The notes beneath the pieces were generated by a model. That model made no database searches, was not told the DNA's origin, and saw only the letters and a list, made by a program, of their open reading frames with translations. This document shows, in pieces, positions 33,496 to 42,627 of a stretch of 64,000 nt of DNA; positions within the stretch are counted from its first letter, which is position 1; each line of letters opens with the position of its first letter. This stretch comes from SHXR01 sp046160305 (lineage in GTDB: Bacteria > Pseudomonadota > Gammaproteobacteria > Burkholderiales > SG8-39): NCBI GenBank assembly GCA_046160305.1, contig JBJXGX010000216.1, positions 1-64,000 on the forward strand. The letters are read 5' to 3'. Made by a program: the position numbers and the translations under genes.

Positions 33496-33651
33496 GAGGG
33501 CTCTCCTGTTTGCATTCGACTGGCAATGATCCGCCGATTCGCATCGACGGATCGCGTGGTGAACGATCCGGTATATTAGCCGTCCAAACGGCCGCATGGA
33601 CCGGACGCACCCGATTGAGCCGGCGGCAAACGCATAGGAGCGAAGCGCTTT

Positions 33652-34047
33652 ATGGTTGAACGAGTCCTGAAAACCGACGAGGAATGGCGCTCCAAATTGA
33701 GCGACCTCGAGTTCAAGGTCGCGCGAAAGCACGGCACCGAACGGCCATTTACCGGCGCCTACTGGGACAATCATAAGAAGGGCGTCTATCACTGCGTCTG
33801 CTGCGGAACGCCGGTTTTCAGCTCCGAACACAAGTTCGATTCGGGCACGGGCTGGCCGAGCTACTGGCAGCCGGTGGTGCCGGCCAATGTCGCGACCCAG
33901 GAGGATGTCAGTTTCTTCATGCGCCGTACCGAGGTGCACTGCGCCGCCTGCGATGCCCATCTTGGCCATATCTTCGACGATGGGCCACAGCCGACCGGCC
34001 TGCGGTACTGCATCAACTCGGCATCGCTCAAGTTCAATCAAGAATGA
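33652..34047 (+). CDS. msrB: Peptide-methionine (R)-S-oxide reductase
   Basis: 131 residues, the full MsrB domain. Zinc cysteines are in 'YHCVCCGTP' and 'VHCAACDAHLGH'; the signature 'FDSGTGWPSYWQP' and the catalytic cysteine in 'LRYCINSASLKF' are intact. It reduces methionine-R-sulfoxide in proteins, in the cytoplasm, with thioredoxin. ATG 33652 has AGGAG eleven bases upstream. Its stop overlaps the start of yciB as ATGA, so it leads msrB-yciB-bolA, with the parvulin gene behind in the same direction. The order msrB-yciB-bolA-parvulin is common in betaproteobacteria. Confidence 0.96.
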   Translation: MVERVLKTDEEWRSKLSDLEFKVARKHGTERPFTGAYWDNHKKGVYHCVCCGTPVFSSEHKFDSGTGWPSYWQPVVPANVATQEDVSFFMRRTEVHCAACDAHLGHIFDDGPQPTGLRYCINSASLKFNQE

Positions 34048-34580
34048 AACTTCTTTTCGATTTTCTGCCGCTGATTCTCTTTTTCGTCGCGTTCAAGTTC
34101 CAGGGGATCCTCATCGCCACCGCGGTCGCCATCGCGACCACCATCGCACAGGTCGGTTGGCTGCTCCTGCGGAAAAAGCCGGTCTCGAAGATGCTGTGGA
34201 TCAGCCTTGTCATCATCACGCTCTTTGGTGGCGCGACATTACTGTCAGGCGACGAATGGTTCGTAAAGTTGAAACCGACGGTGCTCTACTGGGTCATGTC
34301 CGCAGCCCTTGCGATCGGCAGCATCGTGTTTCGCCGCAATCTCATCCAATGGCTTCTTGGCGCCGAAATCACGCTCCCCGGTCAGGCGTGGACGATGATG
34401 AACCGGAGCTGGATGGGATTCTTCGCCGTGATGGGCGCCGCCAATCTCTATGTCGCGTTCAACTATCCGACCGACACATGGGTCAATTTCAAGGTCTTCT
34501 GGAGCATGGGGCTGATGATCGTATTCGTTATCATCCAAGGCCTGATGCTGGCCCGATTCACCGAAGACAAGGCATCGTGA
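34044..34580 (+). CDS. yciB: YciB/IspZ-family inner-membrane septation protein A
   Basis: 178 residues with about five membrane helices. The N-terminus 'MKLLFDFLPLILFFVAFKFQGILIA' and the motifs 'KPTVLYWVMSAALAIG', 'WTMMNRSWMGFFAVMGAANLYVAF' and 'WVNFKVFWSMGL' are characteristic of YciB (intracellular septation protein A), which affects envelope integrity and divisome/elongasome links. It overlaps msrB by four bases, and bolA follows after 58 bases. Length equals the E. coli protein. Function in this organism is inferred from the family only. Confidence 0.94.
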   Translation: MKLLFDFLPLILFFVAFKFQGILIATAVAIATTIAQVGWLLLRKKPVSKMLWISLVIITLFGGATLLSGDEWFVKLKPTVLYWVMSAALAIGSIVFRRNLIQWLLGAEITLPGQAWTMMNRSWMGFFAVMGAANLYVAFNYPTDTWVNFKVFWSMGLMIVFVIIQGLMLARFTEDKAS

Positions 34581-34638
34581 GCGCGCGCCTCGCACGCAAC
34601 GCAATCGCGCTTTCAACGACGGCCTAGGACGGCTGCCG

Positions 34639-34905
34639 ATGGAGTCGACCGAGCAGTCCATTCATGAAAAGCTTCGGATGCTCACGCCTGAATCGGTGGA
34701 GCTCACCGATGAGAGCGGGCAGCACGTCGGTCACGAAGGTGCGCGCGGGGGCGGCGGACACTATCGCTTGCTGATCGTCTCGTCGCAATTCGAAGGAAAG
34801 TCACGGATCGAGCGCCACCGCATGGTGTATGGTGCGTTGGGCGAAATGATGCAACGCTCGGTCCATGCGCTCGCGATCCAGGCGTACACCCCAGAGGAGC
34901 TGTAA
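34639..34905 (+). CDS. bolA: BolA-family protein
   Basis: 88 residues. The BolA fold signature appears as 'IHEKLRMLTPESVELTDESG', 'GHYRLLIVSSQFEGKSRIERHRMVYGALGEMM' and 'VHALAIQAYTPEE'. The conserved His in the class II loop (GGGGHYRL) and the invariant RHRMVY helix are present. BolA proteins work with monothiol glutaredoxins in Fe-S trafficking and affect cell shape. It is the third gene of the msrB-yciB-bolA cluster. The 120-base gap after it contains only the ribosome-binding site (AAGGA) of the parvulin gene. Confidence 0.93.
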   Translation: MESTEQSIHEKLRMLTPESVELTDESGQHVGHEGARGGGGHYRLLIVSSQFEGKSRIERHRMVYGALGEMMQRSVHALAIQAYTPEEL

Positions 34906-35025
34906 GGCCTCGCAGCGCCGCAATCGTCGATCCGATTCGCTCTCGCAAGTAGCCGGGACCGATTCGCACGGCCGACCCGCATCCTTGCGCGCATCCGGAT
35001 TCGATTACTCCCCACAAGGAAATTC

Positions 35026-35832
35026 ATGATGTCCCTCTCCTCGAGCAAGATCATTCTGGCCGTTGCCGCGGCGTTTGCATTTGGCGCCGCGATAGCCGAG
35101 GACCGCGCGGACGACCCGAACGCGAAAGTCGCCACCGTCAACGGCAAGCCGATCACCAAGGCACGCGTCGAAGTCCTGGTCAAGGAACGTGCGCAACAGG
35201 GCGCGCCCGATTCGCAACAACTGCGCGACGCGATGAAAGACGATGCGATCAATCGCGAGCTCTTGTTTCAGGAAGCCGAGCGCCGCGGACTCACGAAAGG
35301 CGTCGAAATCCGCGAACAAATGGAGCTCGCCCGGCAGGTGATCGCGATTCGTGCGCTGATCGCCGAGCAGCAGAAGACGGCGCCGGTGAGCGACGATGCG
35401 GTCAAAGCCGAATACGAACGGTTGAAGGCGGGCATGCCATCGAGCGAGTACAAGGCCCGCCATATCCTGGTCGAAGGCGAGGATGAAGCGAAGGACATCA
35501 TCGCCAAGCTGAAGAAAGGCGGCAAGTTCGAGGAGCTCGCGAAGGTCTCGAAGGACCCCGGCTCAAAAGACAAAGGCGGCGAGCTCGGCTGGGCCGTGGC
35601 AACAACGTATGTGAAGCCCTTCGCCGAGGCACTTCTCAAACTCGAGAAGGGCAAGACGACGGAGGTGCCGGTGCAGACGCAGTTCGGCTATCACGTCATC
35701 AAGCTGGACGATTCACGGACGGCGAATCACCCGCCGATCGAACAGGTCAAGACGCAAATTGCACAGCGCCTGCAGGCGCAGAACGTCGATGCGATGGTGA
35801 AGGAGTTGCGGTCGAAAGCGAAGGTTCAATAA
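35026..35832 (+). CDS. Periplasmic parvulin-type peptidyl-prolyl isomerase
   Basis: 268 residues. A signal peptide (about 1-25, A-x-A before EDRADD) is followed by a SurA/PrsA-like N-terminal chaperone domain (30-125) and a single parvulin domain (about 135-230) with 'YKARHILVEGEDEAKDIIAKLKKGGKFEELAK', 'DPGSKDKGGELGW' and 'VQTQFGYHVIKLDD'. It assists folding of outer-membrane or periplasmic proteins. Two adjacent ATGs at 35026 and 35029 are possible, with AAGGA 7-10 bases upstream. It lies downstream of bolA in the same direction and converges on purL with 30 bases between stops. Confidence 0.94.
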   Translation: MMSLSSSKIILAVAAAFAFGAAIAEDRADDPNAKVATVNGKPITKARVEVLVKERAQQGAPDSQQLRDAMKDDAINRELLFQEAERRGLTKGVEIREQMELARQVIAIRALIAEQQKTAPVSDDAVKAEYERLKAGMPSSEYKARHILVEGEDEAKDIIAKLKKGGKFEELAKVSKDPGSKDKGGELGWAVATTYVKPFAEALLKLEKGKTTEVPVQTQFGYHVIKLDDSRTANHPPIEQVKTQIAQRLQAQNVDAMVKELRSKAKVQ

Positions 35833-35862
35833 GGAACCATTCGGTACGGCGAATGATGCGCC

Positions 35863-38800
35863 CTACCCCACCGCCACCCGCGCGTTCCTGAACATCCGCA
35901 TCCAGCCGCTGTCTTCGCTCCAATCCGGCGGATGCCACGAAAGTTGCACCGATCTGAATACCCGCTCCGGATGCGGCATCGCGATCGTGAAGCGACCGTC
36001 GGTGGTGGTAAGACCGGTGATGCCCGCGGGCGATCCGCTCGGGTTATACGGATAGGTTTCGGTCGCGGCGCCGCGATGATCGATATAGCGTAACGCCACG
36101 ATCGCGCGCGCCCGCGCCTCCGCATCGCCGAATTGCGCACGTCCCTCGCCGTGTGCCATGACGACCGGCATGCGGCTGCCCGCCATGCCGCGAAAAAAGA
36201 TCGAGGGGCTCTCCACGACTTCGACCATGACCAGGCGCGCCTCGAATTGTTCGCTCGTGTTGCGCTCGAAACGCGGCCAGTCCCCGGCACCCGGAATCAG
36301 GCTTCCAAGGTGCGACATCATTTGGCAGCCGTTGCAGATACCCAATCCGAACGTGTCCGGCCGCGCGAAAAAGCGCGCCATCTGATCGCGCGCCCGCTCA
36401 TTGAAGAGGATCGACTTGGCCCATCCGGCGCCGGCACCCAATACATCTCCGTAGGAAAATCCGCCGCACGCGGCCAAGCCGACGAATGCATCGAGGGCGA
36501 TGCGTCCGGCAAGAATGTCCGTCATATGCACATCGTGCGCGTCGAACCCCGCACGATCAAATGCCGCCGCCATCTCGATCTGCCCGTTCACGCCTTGCTC
36601 GCGGAGAATCGCGATGGGCGGACGCACGGCTCGCGCGATGAACGGGGCGGCGACATCCTCGGCGGGCTCGAAAGTGAGTCGCGCCGATAACCCCGGATCA
36701 TCGCGGTCGACGACACGTTCTGCTTCCTCGCGCGCAGCCTGCGGATTGTCCCGCAACGACTGCATGCGAAACGACACCTCGGTCCAGACGCGCTGCAATT
36801 CGACGCGCGCCATGCTGAAGATCGCTTTCGCGTTGCGGACGATCCGGATCTCGTCGCGATCATTGACATTGCCGATCACCTGCGCGGCAAGACCGTAGCG
36901 GCGCAGCAGCCCGAGGACCTCCTGTCGGCGACCCGCTGCAATCTGTATCACCGCACCCAATTCTTCGGCGAAGAGCGCGGCGAGCACCTTCGCCCGATCA
37001 CGCCCAAGCATCGCCTGGGGTCGGCGCTCGGCGCCGTCGACATCGGCGGCCAGCGGGTCGAACGCGAGCAGATCGACATTCAGTGTGATCCCCAAATGGC
37101 CGGCGAACGCCATCTCGCAGATCGTGGCGAAGAGTCCGCCATCGGAGCGATCGTGATAAGCCAGGACCGCGCCTGAAGCACGCAATGCGGCCAGTGCCGC
37201 GAAGAATTGTTTGATCCGATCCGGATCATCGAGATCGGGTGTCTCGTTGCCGGTCTGATTGAAGACCTGCGCGAGCATCGATCCACCCAGGCGTTGGCGC
37301 CCGTTCGCCAGATCGATCAGCACGAGATCGGATGCGCCTTCGATCCGCGCAAGACAAGGCGTCCACACTTGCCGTACATCGTCGCACGGCGAGAACGCCG
37401 AGACGATCAGCGATAGCGGAGCGACCACTTCATGTTTGCCATTATCGTCTTCCCACGCAGTTCGCATCGACAGGGAATCCTTGCCGACCGGAATCGCAAC
37501 GCCCAGTCGCCGGCAAAGATCGATCGCGACCGCTTCCACCGTATCGAACAATGCCGCGTCTTCGCCTGGATAGCCGGCCGCGGCCATCCAATTCGCCGAG
37601 AGCTTGACGAGCGGCAGAGCAACCGGAGCAGCCGCGATATTGGTGAGCGCTTCGCCGACGGCCATGCGCCCGGCCGCCTGTGGATGGATGATCGCAAGCG
37701 GCGTGCGTTCGCCCATCGCGAACGCCTCACCCGCATAGCCCTGGAACGACAAAAGCGTTGCCGCACAATCGGCGACCGGCACCTGCCAGGGACCGACCAA
37801 CTGATCGCGTGCACACAGTCCGCCGACCGTTCGGTCGCCGATCGTAATGAGAAAGCTCTTGCTTGCGACGGTCGGCGCGCGCAATACGCGCAGACACGCC
37901 TCGTTCAGATCGATCACATCGAGATCGATCGCGGGATGACGTCGCGCCACCCGCGCTACATCGCGCAGCATGCGGGGCGGCTTGCCGAGCAACGCCGCGA
38001 GCGACATATCGACCGGGCGGTTACCGAATTCCACATCGCTCACCACGAGCGTGTCGGTGACGGTCGCCTCACCCAGCACGGCGAAGGGGCAACGCTCACG
38101 TGCACACATGCGCTCGAACAGGGGCAGGTCACTTGGCGCGATCGCGAGCACGTAACGCTCCTGCGCTTCGTTGCACCAGACCTCGCGTGGCGTCATGCCA
38201 GGTGCTTCGTTGCGCGGCGCACGCAAATCGACGGACGCGCCGCCACCGCCGCTATGCGCAAGCTCCGGTAGTGCATTCGACAACCCGCCGGCACCGACAT
38301 CATGGATGCTGAGGATCGGATTGCGATCGCCCATTGCCCAGCAACCATCGATCACCTCCTGCGCGCGGCGCTGGATTTCCGGATTGCCGCGCTGTACCGA
38401 ATTGAAATCCAGATCGGCCGTGTTGGCGCCCGATGTCATGCTGGAGGCCGCCCCGCCGCCCATGCCGATCAACATGCCGGGGCCACCGAGCTGAATGAAC
38501 AGGGTTCCGGCCGGAAACGGCCCCTTCAACGCATGCATGCTCCGGATATTGCCCAGACCGCCGGCGATCATGATGGGCTTGTGATAACCGCGCACGACAC
38601 CGTCCACCTTTGCTTCGTACGCGCGAAAATATCCGGTCAGGTTCGGGCGGCCGAACTCGTTGTTGAACGAGGCGGCGCCGATCGGACCATCCAGCATGAT
38701 CGACAGCGCGGAGGCAATCCGATCCGGAGAGCCAAGATCGGGCTCCCAAGGTTCAATCGCACCGGGAATGCGCAGATTCGACACCGAAAATCCCACCAAA

Positions 38801-39801
38801 CCCGCCTTGGGCTTGGCGCCGCGCCCGGTTGCACCTTCATCGCGAATTTCACCGCCCGATCCGGTGGCCGCACCGGGAAACGGCGAAATCGCCGTCGGAT
38901 GATTGTGCGTCTCGACCTTCACCAAGGTATGCGTGAGATCGCTGGTGTAACGGTATCGCCCGTCACCGCCCGGAAAAAACCGTGCGGATTCACGCCCCTC
39001 GATCACCGCCGCATTGTCGGCGTAGGCGACGATGGTGCCATGCGGATTCGCTGCATGGGTGGTGCGGATCATCTGAAAAAGGGTCGAGTGCTTCGTCTCC
39101 CCGTCGATGATCCAGCTCGCGTTGAATATCTTGTGCCGGCAATGCTCGGAGTTCGCCTGGGCGAACATCGTGATCTCGACGTCGGTCGGATTGCGACCGA
39201 TCCCGTTGAAATACGCAAACAGGTAGTCGATTTCATCGTCTGACAACGCCAGTCCCAAGGTGCTGTTCACCGTTTCCAGCGCGCGCCGGCCATCGGCATC
39301 GATCGGGATAGTCGCAAGCGGCCTCGGATCGACCCGGCGAAACAGATCGCGCGCGTCATCGAACGAGAACATCACGCTTTCGGTCATTCGATCATGGAGT
39401 GCCTGCGCAACCCGTTCGGCAGCCTCACCCATCGGATGATCCGCCAATTGGTAAGCGATACCGCGTTCAATCCGGCGCACCATTTCAAGGCCGCAACCAT
39501 GGGCAATATCGGTGGCCTTCGACGACCACGGCGAAATCGTTCCAAGGCGGGGAACCACCAGGATCGATGCGGGCGAGCGCACCGCATGCGGCCACGGCGC
39601 GCCGTATTCGAGCAACCGCTCGAGCATGGCGTGTTCGCGCGGATCGAGGGGGCGGTCGATTTCAGCGACGTGGATGTATCGCGCACCGACGACCGCCCTA
39701 TTGCGATCGGTGTTGACCGTCGTTGCGATTCGCGCGTTGAGCTTGTCGAGCCGGAATGAAGACAGGGCGGTCGGCCCGGGAAGAATAAGGATTTCGGACA
39801 T
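35863..39801 (-). CDS. purL: Phosphoribosylformylglycinamidine synthase (large single-chain PurL)
   Basis: 1312 residues, the long proteobacterial form. It converts FGAR to FGAM with glutamine and ATP in purine synthesis. Segments in order: N-terminal PurS-like domain, 'AQANSEHCRHKIFNASW', 'VKVETHNHPTAISPFPGAATGSGGEIRDEGATGRGAKP', 'GGPGMLIGMGGGAASSM', 'LSIHDVGAGGLSNALPEL', 'GKDSLSM', and a C-terminal glutaminase with the nucleophile Cys in 'LGICNGCQMMSHLG' and 'MPHPERVFRS'. No defect is visible. A perfect TATAAT lies upstream. It is transcribed alone, convergent with the parvulin gene. Confidence 0.97.
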   Translation of the reverse strand: MSEILILPGPTALSSFRLDKLNARIATTVNTDRNRAVVGARYIHVAEIDRPLDPREHAMLERLLEYGAPWPHAVRSPASILVVPRLGTISPWSSKATDIAHGCGLEMVRRIERGIAYQLADHPMGEAAERVAQALHDRMTESVMFSFDDARDLFRRVDPRPLATIPIDADGRRALETVNSTLGLALSDDEIDYLFAYFNGIGRNPTDVEITMFAQANSEHCRHKIFNASWIIDGETKHSTLFQMIRTTHAANPHGTIVAYADNAAVIEGRESARFFPGGDGRYRYTSDLTHTLVKVETHNHPTAISPFPGAATGSGGEIRDEGATGRGAKPKAGLVGFSVSNLRIPGAIEPWEPDLGSPDRIASALSIMLDGPIGAASFNNEFGRPNLTGYFRAYEAKVDGVVRGYHKPIMIAGGLGNIRSMHALKGPFPAGTLFIQLGGPGMLIGMGGGAASSMTSGANTADLDFNSVQRGNPEIQRRAQEVIDGCWAMGDRNPILSIHDVGAGGLSNALPELAHSGGGGASVDLRAPRNEAPGMTPREVWCNEAQERYVLAIAPSDLPLFERMCARERCPFAVLGEATVTDTLVVSDVEFGNRPVDMSLAALLGKPPRMLRDVARVARRHPAIDLDVIDLNEACLRVLRAPTVASKSFLITIGDRTVGGLCARDQLVGPWQVPVADCAATLLSFQGYAGEAFAMGERTPLAIIHPQAAGRMAVGEALTNIAAAPVALPLVKLSANWMAAAGYPGEDAALFDTVEAVAIDLCRRLGVAIPVGKDSLSMRTAWEDDNGKHEVVAPLSLIVSAFSPCDDVRQVWTPCLARIEGASDLVLIDLANGRQRLGGSMLAQVFNQTGNETPDLDDPDRIKQFFAALAALRASGAVLAYHDRSDGGLFATICEMAFAGHLGITLNVDLLAFDPLAADVDGAERRPQAMLGRDRAKVLAALFAEELGAVIQIAAGRRQEVLGLLRRYGLAAQVIGNVNDRDEIRIVRNAKAIFSMARVELQRVWTEVSFRMQSLRDNPQAAREEAERVVDRDDPGLSARLTFEPAEDVAAPFIARAVRPPIAILREQGVNGQIEMAAAFDRAGFDAHDVHMTDILAGRIALDAFVGLAACGGFSYGDVLGAGAGWAKSILFNERARDQMARFFARPDTFGLGICNGCQMMSHLGSLIPGAGDWPRFERNTSEQFEARLVMVEVVESPSIFFRGMAGSRMPVVMAHGEGRAQFGDAEARARAIVALRYIDHRGAATETYPYNPSGSPAGITGLTTTDGRFTIAMPHPERVFRSVQLSWHPPDWSEDSGWMRMFRNARVAVG

Positions 39802-39850
39802 GCCGGGCGCGATTGAGATATGGCTCTCTGGCCATGATGCAATGCGCGCG

Positions 39851-39878
39851 ATTATACGCTCGCGTGCGCGTCCGTCCG
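39851..39878 (-). promoter_or_regulatory. Predicted promoter of purL
   Basis: A perfect minus-strand TATAAT occupies 39856-39851; CGGACG at 39878-39873 shares only GAC with a -35 box (16-base spacer). Transcription would start near 39844, about 43 bases before the purL ATG. No PurR-type palindrome was recognised in the 121-base gap 39802-39922. Confidence 0.5.
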
Positions 39879-39922
39879 CGAACGATGGCGCCGGGAATCC
39901 GCGCGGCAGACCGTGCCGATTC

Positions 39923-42391
39923 CTACGGCAACGGCTTGATCACCGGCCGTGCGAATGTTCCGCCAAGAGCGAAATCCCCGGTAAGCGGGGCGCCCGGCGT
40001 GCTCAAGGTGGCGAGAAGCCGGCCCGTAAAATTGCCTTGCGCATCGATGTCCGCATTGCCATCGACCGAAAGCGTGGCATTACCGAAGCGGATGCCGGTC
40101 ACTGCGAGGCGATTGTTGCTCAACTGAAAGTTGGCCGATCCTTGGCTGAAGGCTGTTGCGCCCCCGGCACCGTTCGATCCCTGGATCCCACGGGACAGAT
40201 CGAAGCCCGCGATGGCGCCATCATGGATCGTGGCGAGCCCCGACATCGTTGGCGCGAGAAACAATTCGCCAAGACTCGGTCCGCTCATTGCGAAACGCGC
40301 TTGCCCATTCGCCTTGCCACCGCGAAACAAGGCGGGCGCGACGCCCGCGAGATACAGGCTGCGTGCTTCGATCCTACCGTCCAACGACCAGCGGGGACCC
40401 GACCGCAATTGCGCGGCCCCCCGTACGGAGCCACCGGACGCCTGACCTTCAAACGCCCTGATCAGCAACGCATCCGGCGTCATGGTTCCTTCGGCAACAA
40501 CGCCCGACATCGCGATCGATGCAGGACCGGGTTGGAAGAATTTCGCGGTGATTGCAACCGCCGCCTTGCGCGAACCTTCGGGCGATAGCGTCACGGAAAC
40601 CGACCGATCGGCATTTTGTACTTTCAAGCTTTGCATCTGACCGCTACGCGCCATGGTCGCAGCAGCAGACAGACCGGTGAATGACCAATGCGTATCGACA
40701 ATCGTCGCGTCGGCAAATTGAACGAGATCGAACGAGTGTGGCAGCGCGTGTGTTCTCGATTCGCTGCCCAGGGTCCAAAGGAATTCCGACGCGATCACCG
40801 CATCCTGCACTTCAATGCGCGAATACGGTCGATCGCCACCGATGAGCGCCGAGGGATTGAGGATTGCCCGTACGGTGGCGGCCTTGAAGTGTCCATCGGC
40901 ACCGACCGCGACATCACGCAACACGACCGCGGGCCGCGGCCATACCGAGAGTGCAACGTCCCTGATCCGCACCGGCGCGCCGAGTTCCGCGGAGGCGGCT
41001 GCTTCAACGCGAGCAACCTCCAAGCCGTGCATCAACCAAACCATGAAGCCGCTGACCACGGCGAGCGCGATCACCGTCGCGATCGCCATGGAACGCATCC
41101 GACGGAATCGCCTAGCGAGCTCGGCGTGAAGACGCGTGGTCACGGCGCGCCCGGCCGGCGTATTCGGGGCAGGCGACTCGCCGTCCGCGAGCACATGGTC
41201 GGGGACTTCCGTCGTGAGCTTCTCGGCAGCCCGGGCGGACCTGCGATCGCGAGCCGCCGCCTCAGCCCGATCTCGCGCCCGGCGCTTGTCATCCTCACGC
41301 CGAATCGCCGCCAACGTCTCCTGGTCCGATCTGCCGGGACTCGAAGATTGATCCACGTACATCGGCGAAATCGACGCGCCATCGGCCGGCGCGACGGCGA
41401 TCGGCCCGCACGCCACGGCTGCGGGCGGGGGCGTTCGCGGTCGATTCATCGTAGGAGATGGAATCGGCGCACCAAGCGCTGCTACGGGTGGCGCTTTAAG
41501 GTCGCGTGGGGAAGGCGTACCCGCGTCCACCGCCTCGTCGCGCGCATGGCGTGCGCGGACGATGCGACCCACCTCATCCGCCTCGGCCTGATCACGCAGC
41601 GATTGAACAGTCCAAGCTGGATCCTCCAATCGAGGCCTGAGGTCAAGTTCGGCCGCCGGCCCGATGACGCCCGACTGATCATCAATCGCGAGGTAGCCAT
41701 CGACTAGCAGGTCGACGACGCAATCAGTCAGGTATTTCGCGCCAAGGCCGAAGCGGGCACACGCCTCACCCAACGTGACGGGATTATTCATCAGGCCAAG
41801 CAGCGTCAGGGCGTCGGCGCTAAGGCCACCTGATTGCCCAAGGGTCGCTTTGAGTCCCAACGGCGTGCGTCGAAGGATCGTGGCATCGTCGAGAGAAACA
41901 GTCGTCTCATCGGTCGACTGCGGCGCCCGATAAGCCATGTTAGCGTCATCCAACGCCACCACCTCCGGCGCGAATCGGGTGGACGGTGCCGCATCGGTGC
42001 GGTCTTGCGCGTTGACGGCCGCGCGCAACGCTGTAGCCCGGTCACTGACCGCGGCAACGCGCGCAACGCCATCCACGACTGACTCGACTGAGGCGAATTC
42101 ATTAGCGCCCGTAAAGTCGAGTTCGGAATGCTGGACAACTTCGCGGCCGTCTTGCGGCAACGGCACGGCGACATCGCGATCGACGATGAAACCTTCCTGC
42201 TTCAGATGAGCGAGGTGCACGCCCATCTCGCGGCGCAGCGCCGGGTCGACGCGCGAGACCAACTCGTCGGCCGTCGAGCTGTCATCGATCCGATGTAGCA
42301 CAGCACGGATTTCCCGAGGAAGAACGTGGGTTCGCCCGACGATCTCCATCATGCCTTTTGTAGTCTTCGCAAGGACGATGCGACGTTCCAT
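39923..42391 (-). CDS. Winged-helix / AsmA-like transmembrane protein
   Basis: 822 residues of unusual make-up. Two winged-helix-like modules (about 9-75, 'LPREIRAVLHRIDDSSTADELVSRVD'; and 181-238, 'LSADALTLLGLMNNPVTLGEACARFG') lie in the N-terminal half. They are followed by a long Ala/Pro/Arg-rich charged linker (250-430), one membrane helix (434-456, 'IATVIALAVVSGFMVWLM'), and a C-terminal AsmA-like region (457-822) with 'VEAAASAELGAPVRIRDVALSVWPRP' and repeated AsmA beta-strands to the end. The topology is cytoplasmic N-terminus, periplasmic AsmA. Its direct function is unknown; AsmA proteins carry phospholipid between membranes. ATG 42391 is the only sensible start. The 236-base gap upstream (42392-42627) shows no gene. 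Confidence 0.8.
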   Translation of the reverse strand: MERRIVLAKTTKGMMEIVGRTHVLPREIRAVLHRIDDSSTADELVSRVDPALRREMGVHLAHLKQEGFIVDRDVAVPLPQDGREVVQHSELDFTGANEFASVESVVDGVARVAAVSDRATALRAAVNAQDRTDAAPSTRFAPEVVALDDANMAYRAPQSTDETTVSLDDATILRRTPLGLKATLGQSGGLSADALTLLGLMNNPVTLGEACARFGLGAKYLTDCVVDLLVDGYLAIDDQSGVIGPAAELDLRPRLEDPAWTVQSLRDQAEADEVGRIVRARHARDEAVDAGTPSPRDLKAPPVAALGAPIPSPTMNRPRTPPPAAVACGPIAVAPADGASISPMYVDQSSSPGRSDQETLAAIRREDDKRRARDRAEAAARDRRSARAAEKLTTEVPDHVLADGESPAPNTPAGRAVTTRLHAELARRFRRMRSMAIATVIALAVVSGFMVWLMHGLEVARVEAAASAELGAPVRIRDVALSVWPRPAVVLRDVAVGADGHFKAATVRAILNPSALIGGDRPYSRIEVQDAVIASEFLWTLGSESRTHALPHSFDLVQFADATIVDTHWSFTGLSAAATMARSGQMQSLKVQNADRSVSVTLSPEGSRKAAVAITAKFFQPGPASIAMSGVVAEGTMTPDALLIRAFEGQASGGSVRGAAQLRSGPRWSLDGRIEARSLYLAGVAPALFRGGKANGQARFAMSGPSLGELFLAPTMSGLATIHDGAIAGFDLSRGIQGSNGAGGATAFSQGSANFQLSNNRLAVTGIRFGNATLSVDGNADIDAQGNFTGRLLATLSTPGAPLTGDFALGGTFARPVIKPLP

Positions 42392-42627
42392 GGCTCACTC
42401 GAATACGATCGTGCCGGCGCGCATGCCGGCGCCAACTGTTCAAACACGGATGCGATGTTGCGCGCGACAAGTCCGCGCGAGCTTGGTCAGCGCGTTGTCT
42501 TTAACTTAACGGGTCGATCCTGCTCGGACCTGAGGAAGTGGCCGTGTGATAGTTCGCGCGCCGGGACCATCACGGCGAAGGCGGAATCACCGGCGCGCGC
42601 GATTCCGATCGACCGGGATATTTCGCA

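Noticed and set aside
33496..34041. Extended 316-codon form of the AhpD-like gene
   Set aside because: The extension is antisense to msrB; the AGGAG-supported GTG at 33495 gives the family length.
37432..38271. 279-codon plus-strand frame inside purL
   Set aside because: Shadow of the intact 1312-residue PurL; no motif and Arg-rich low-complexity composition.
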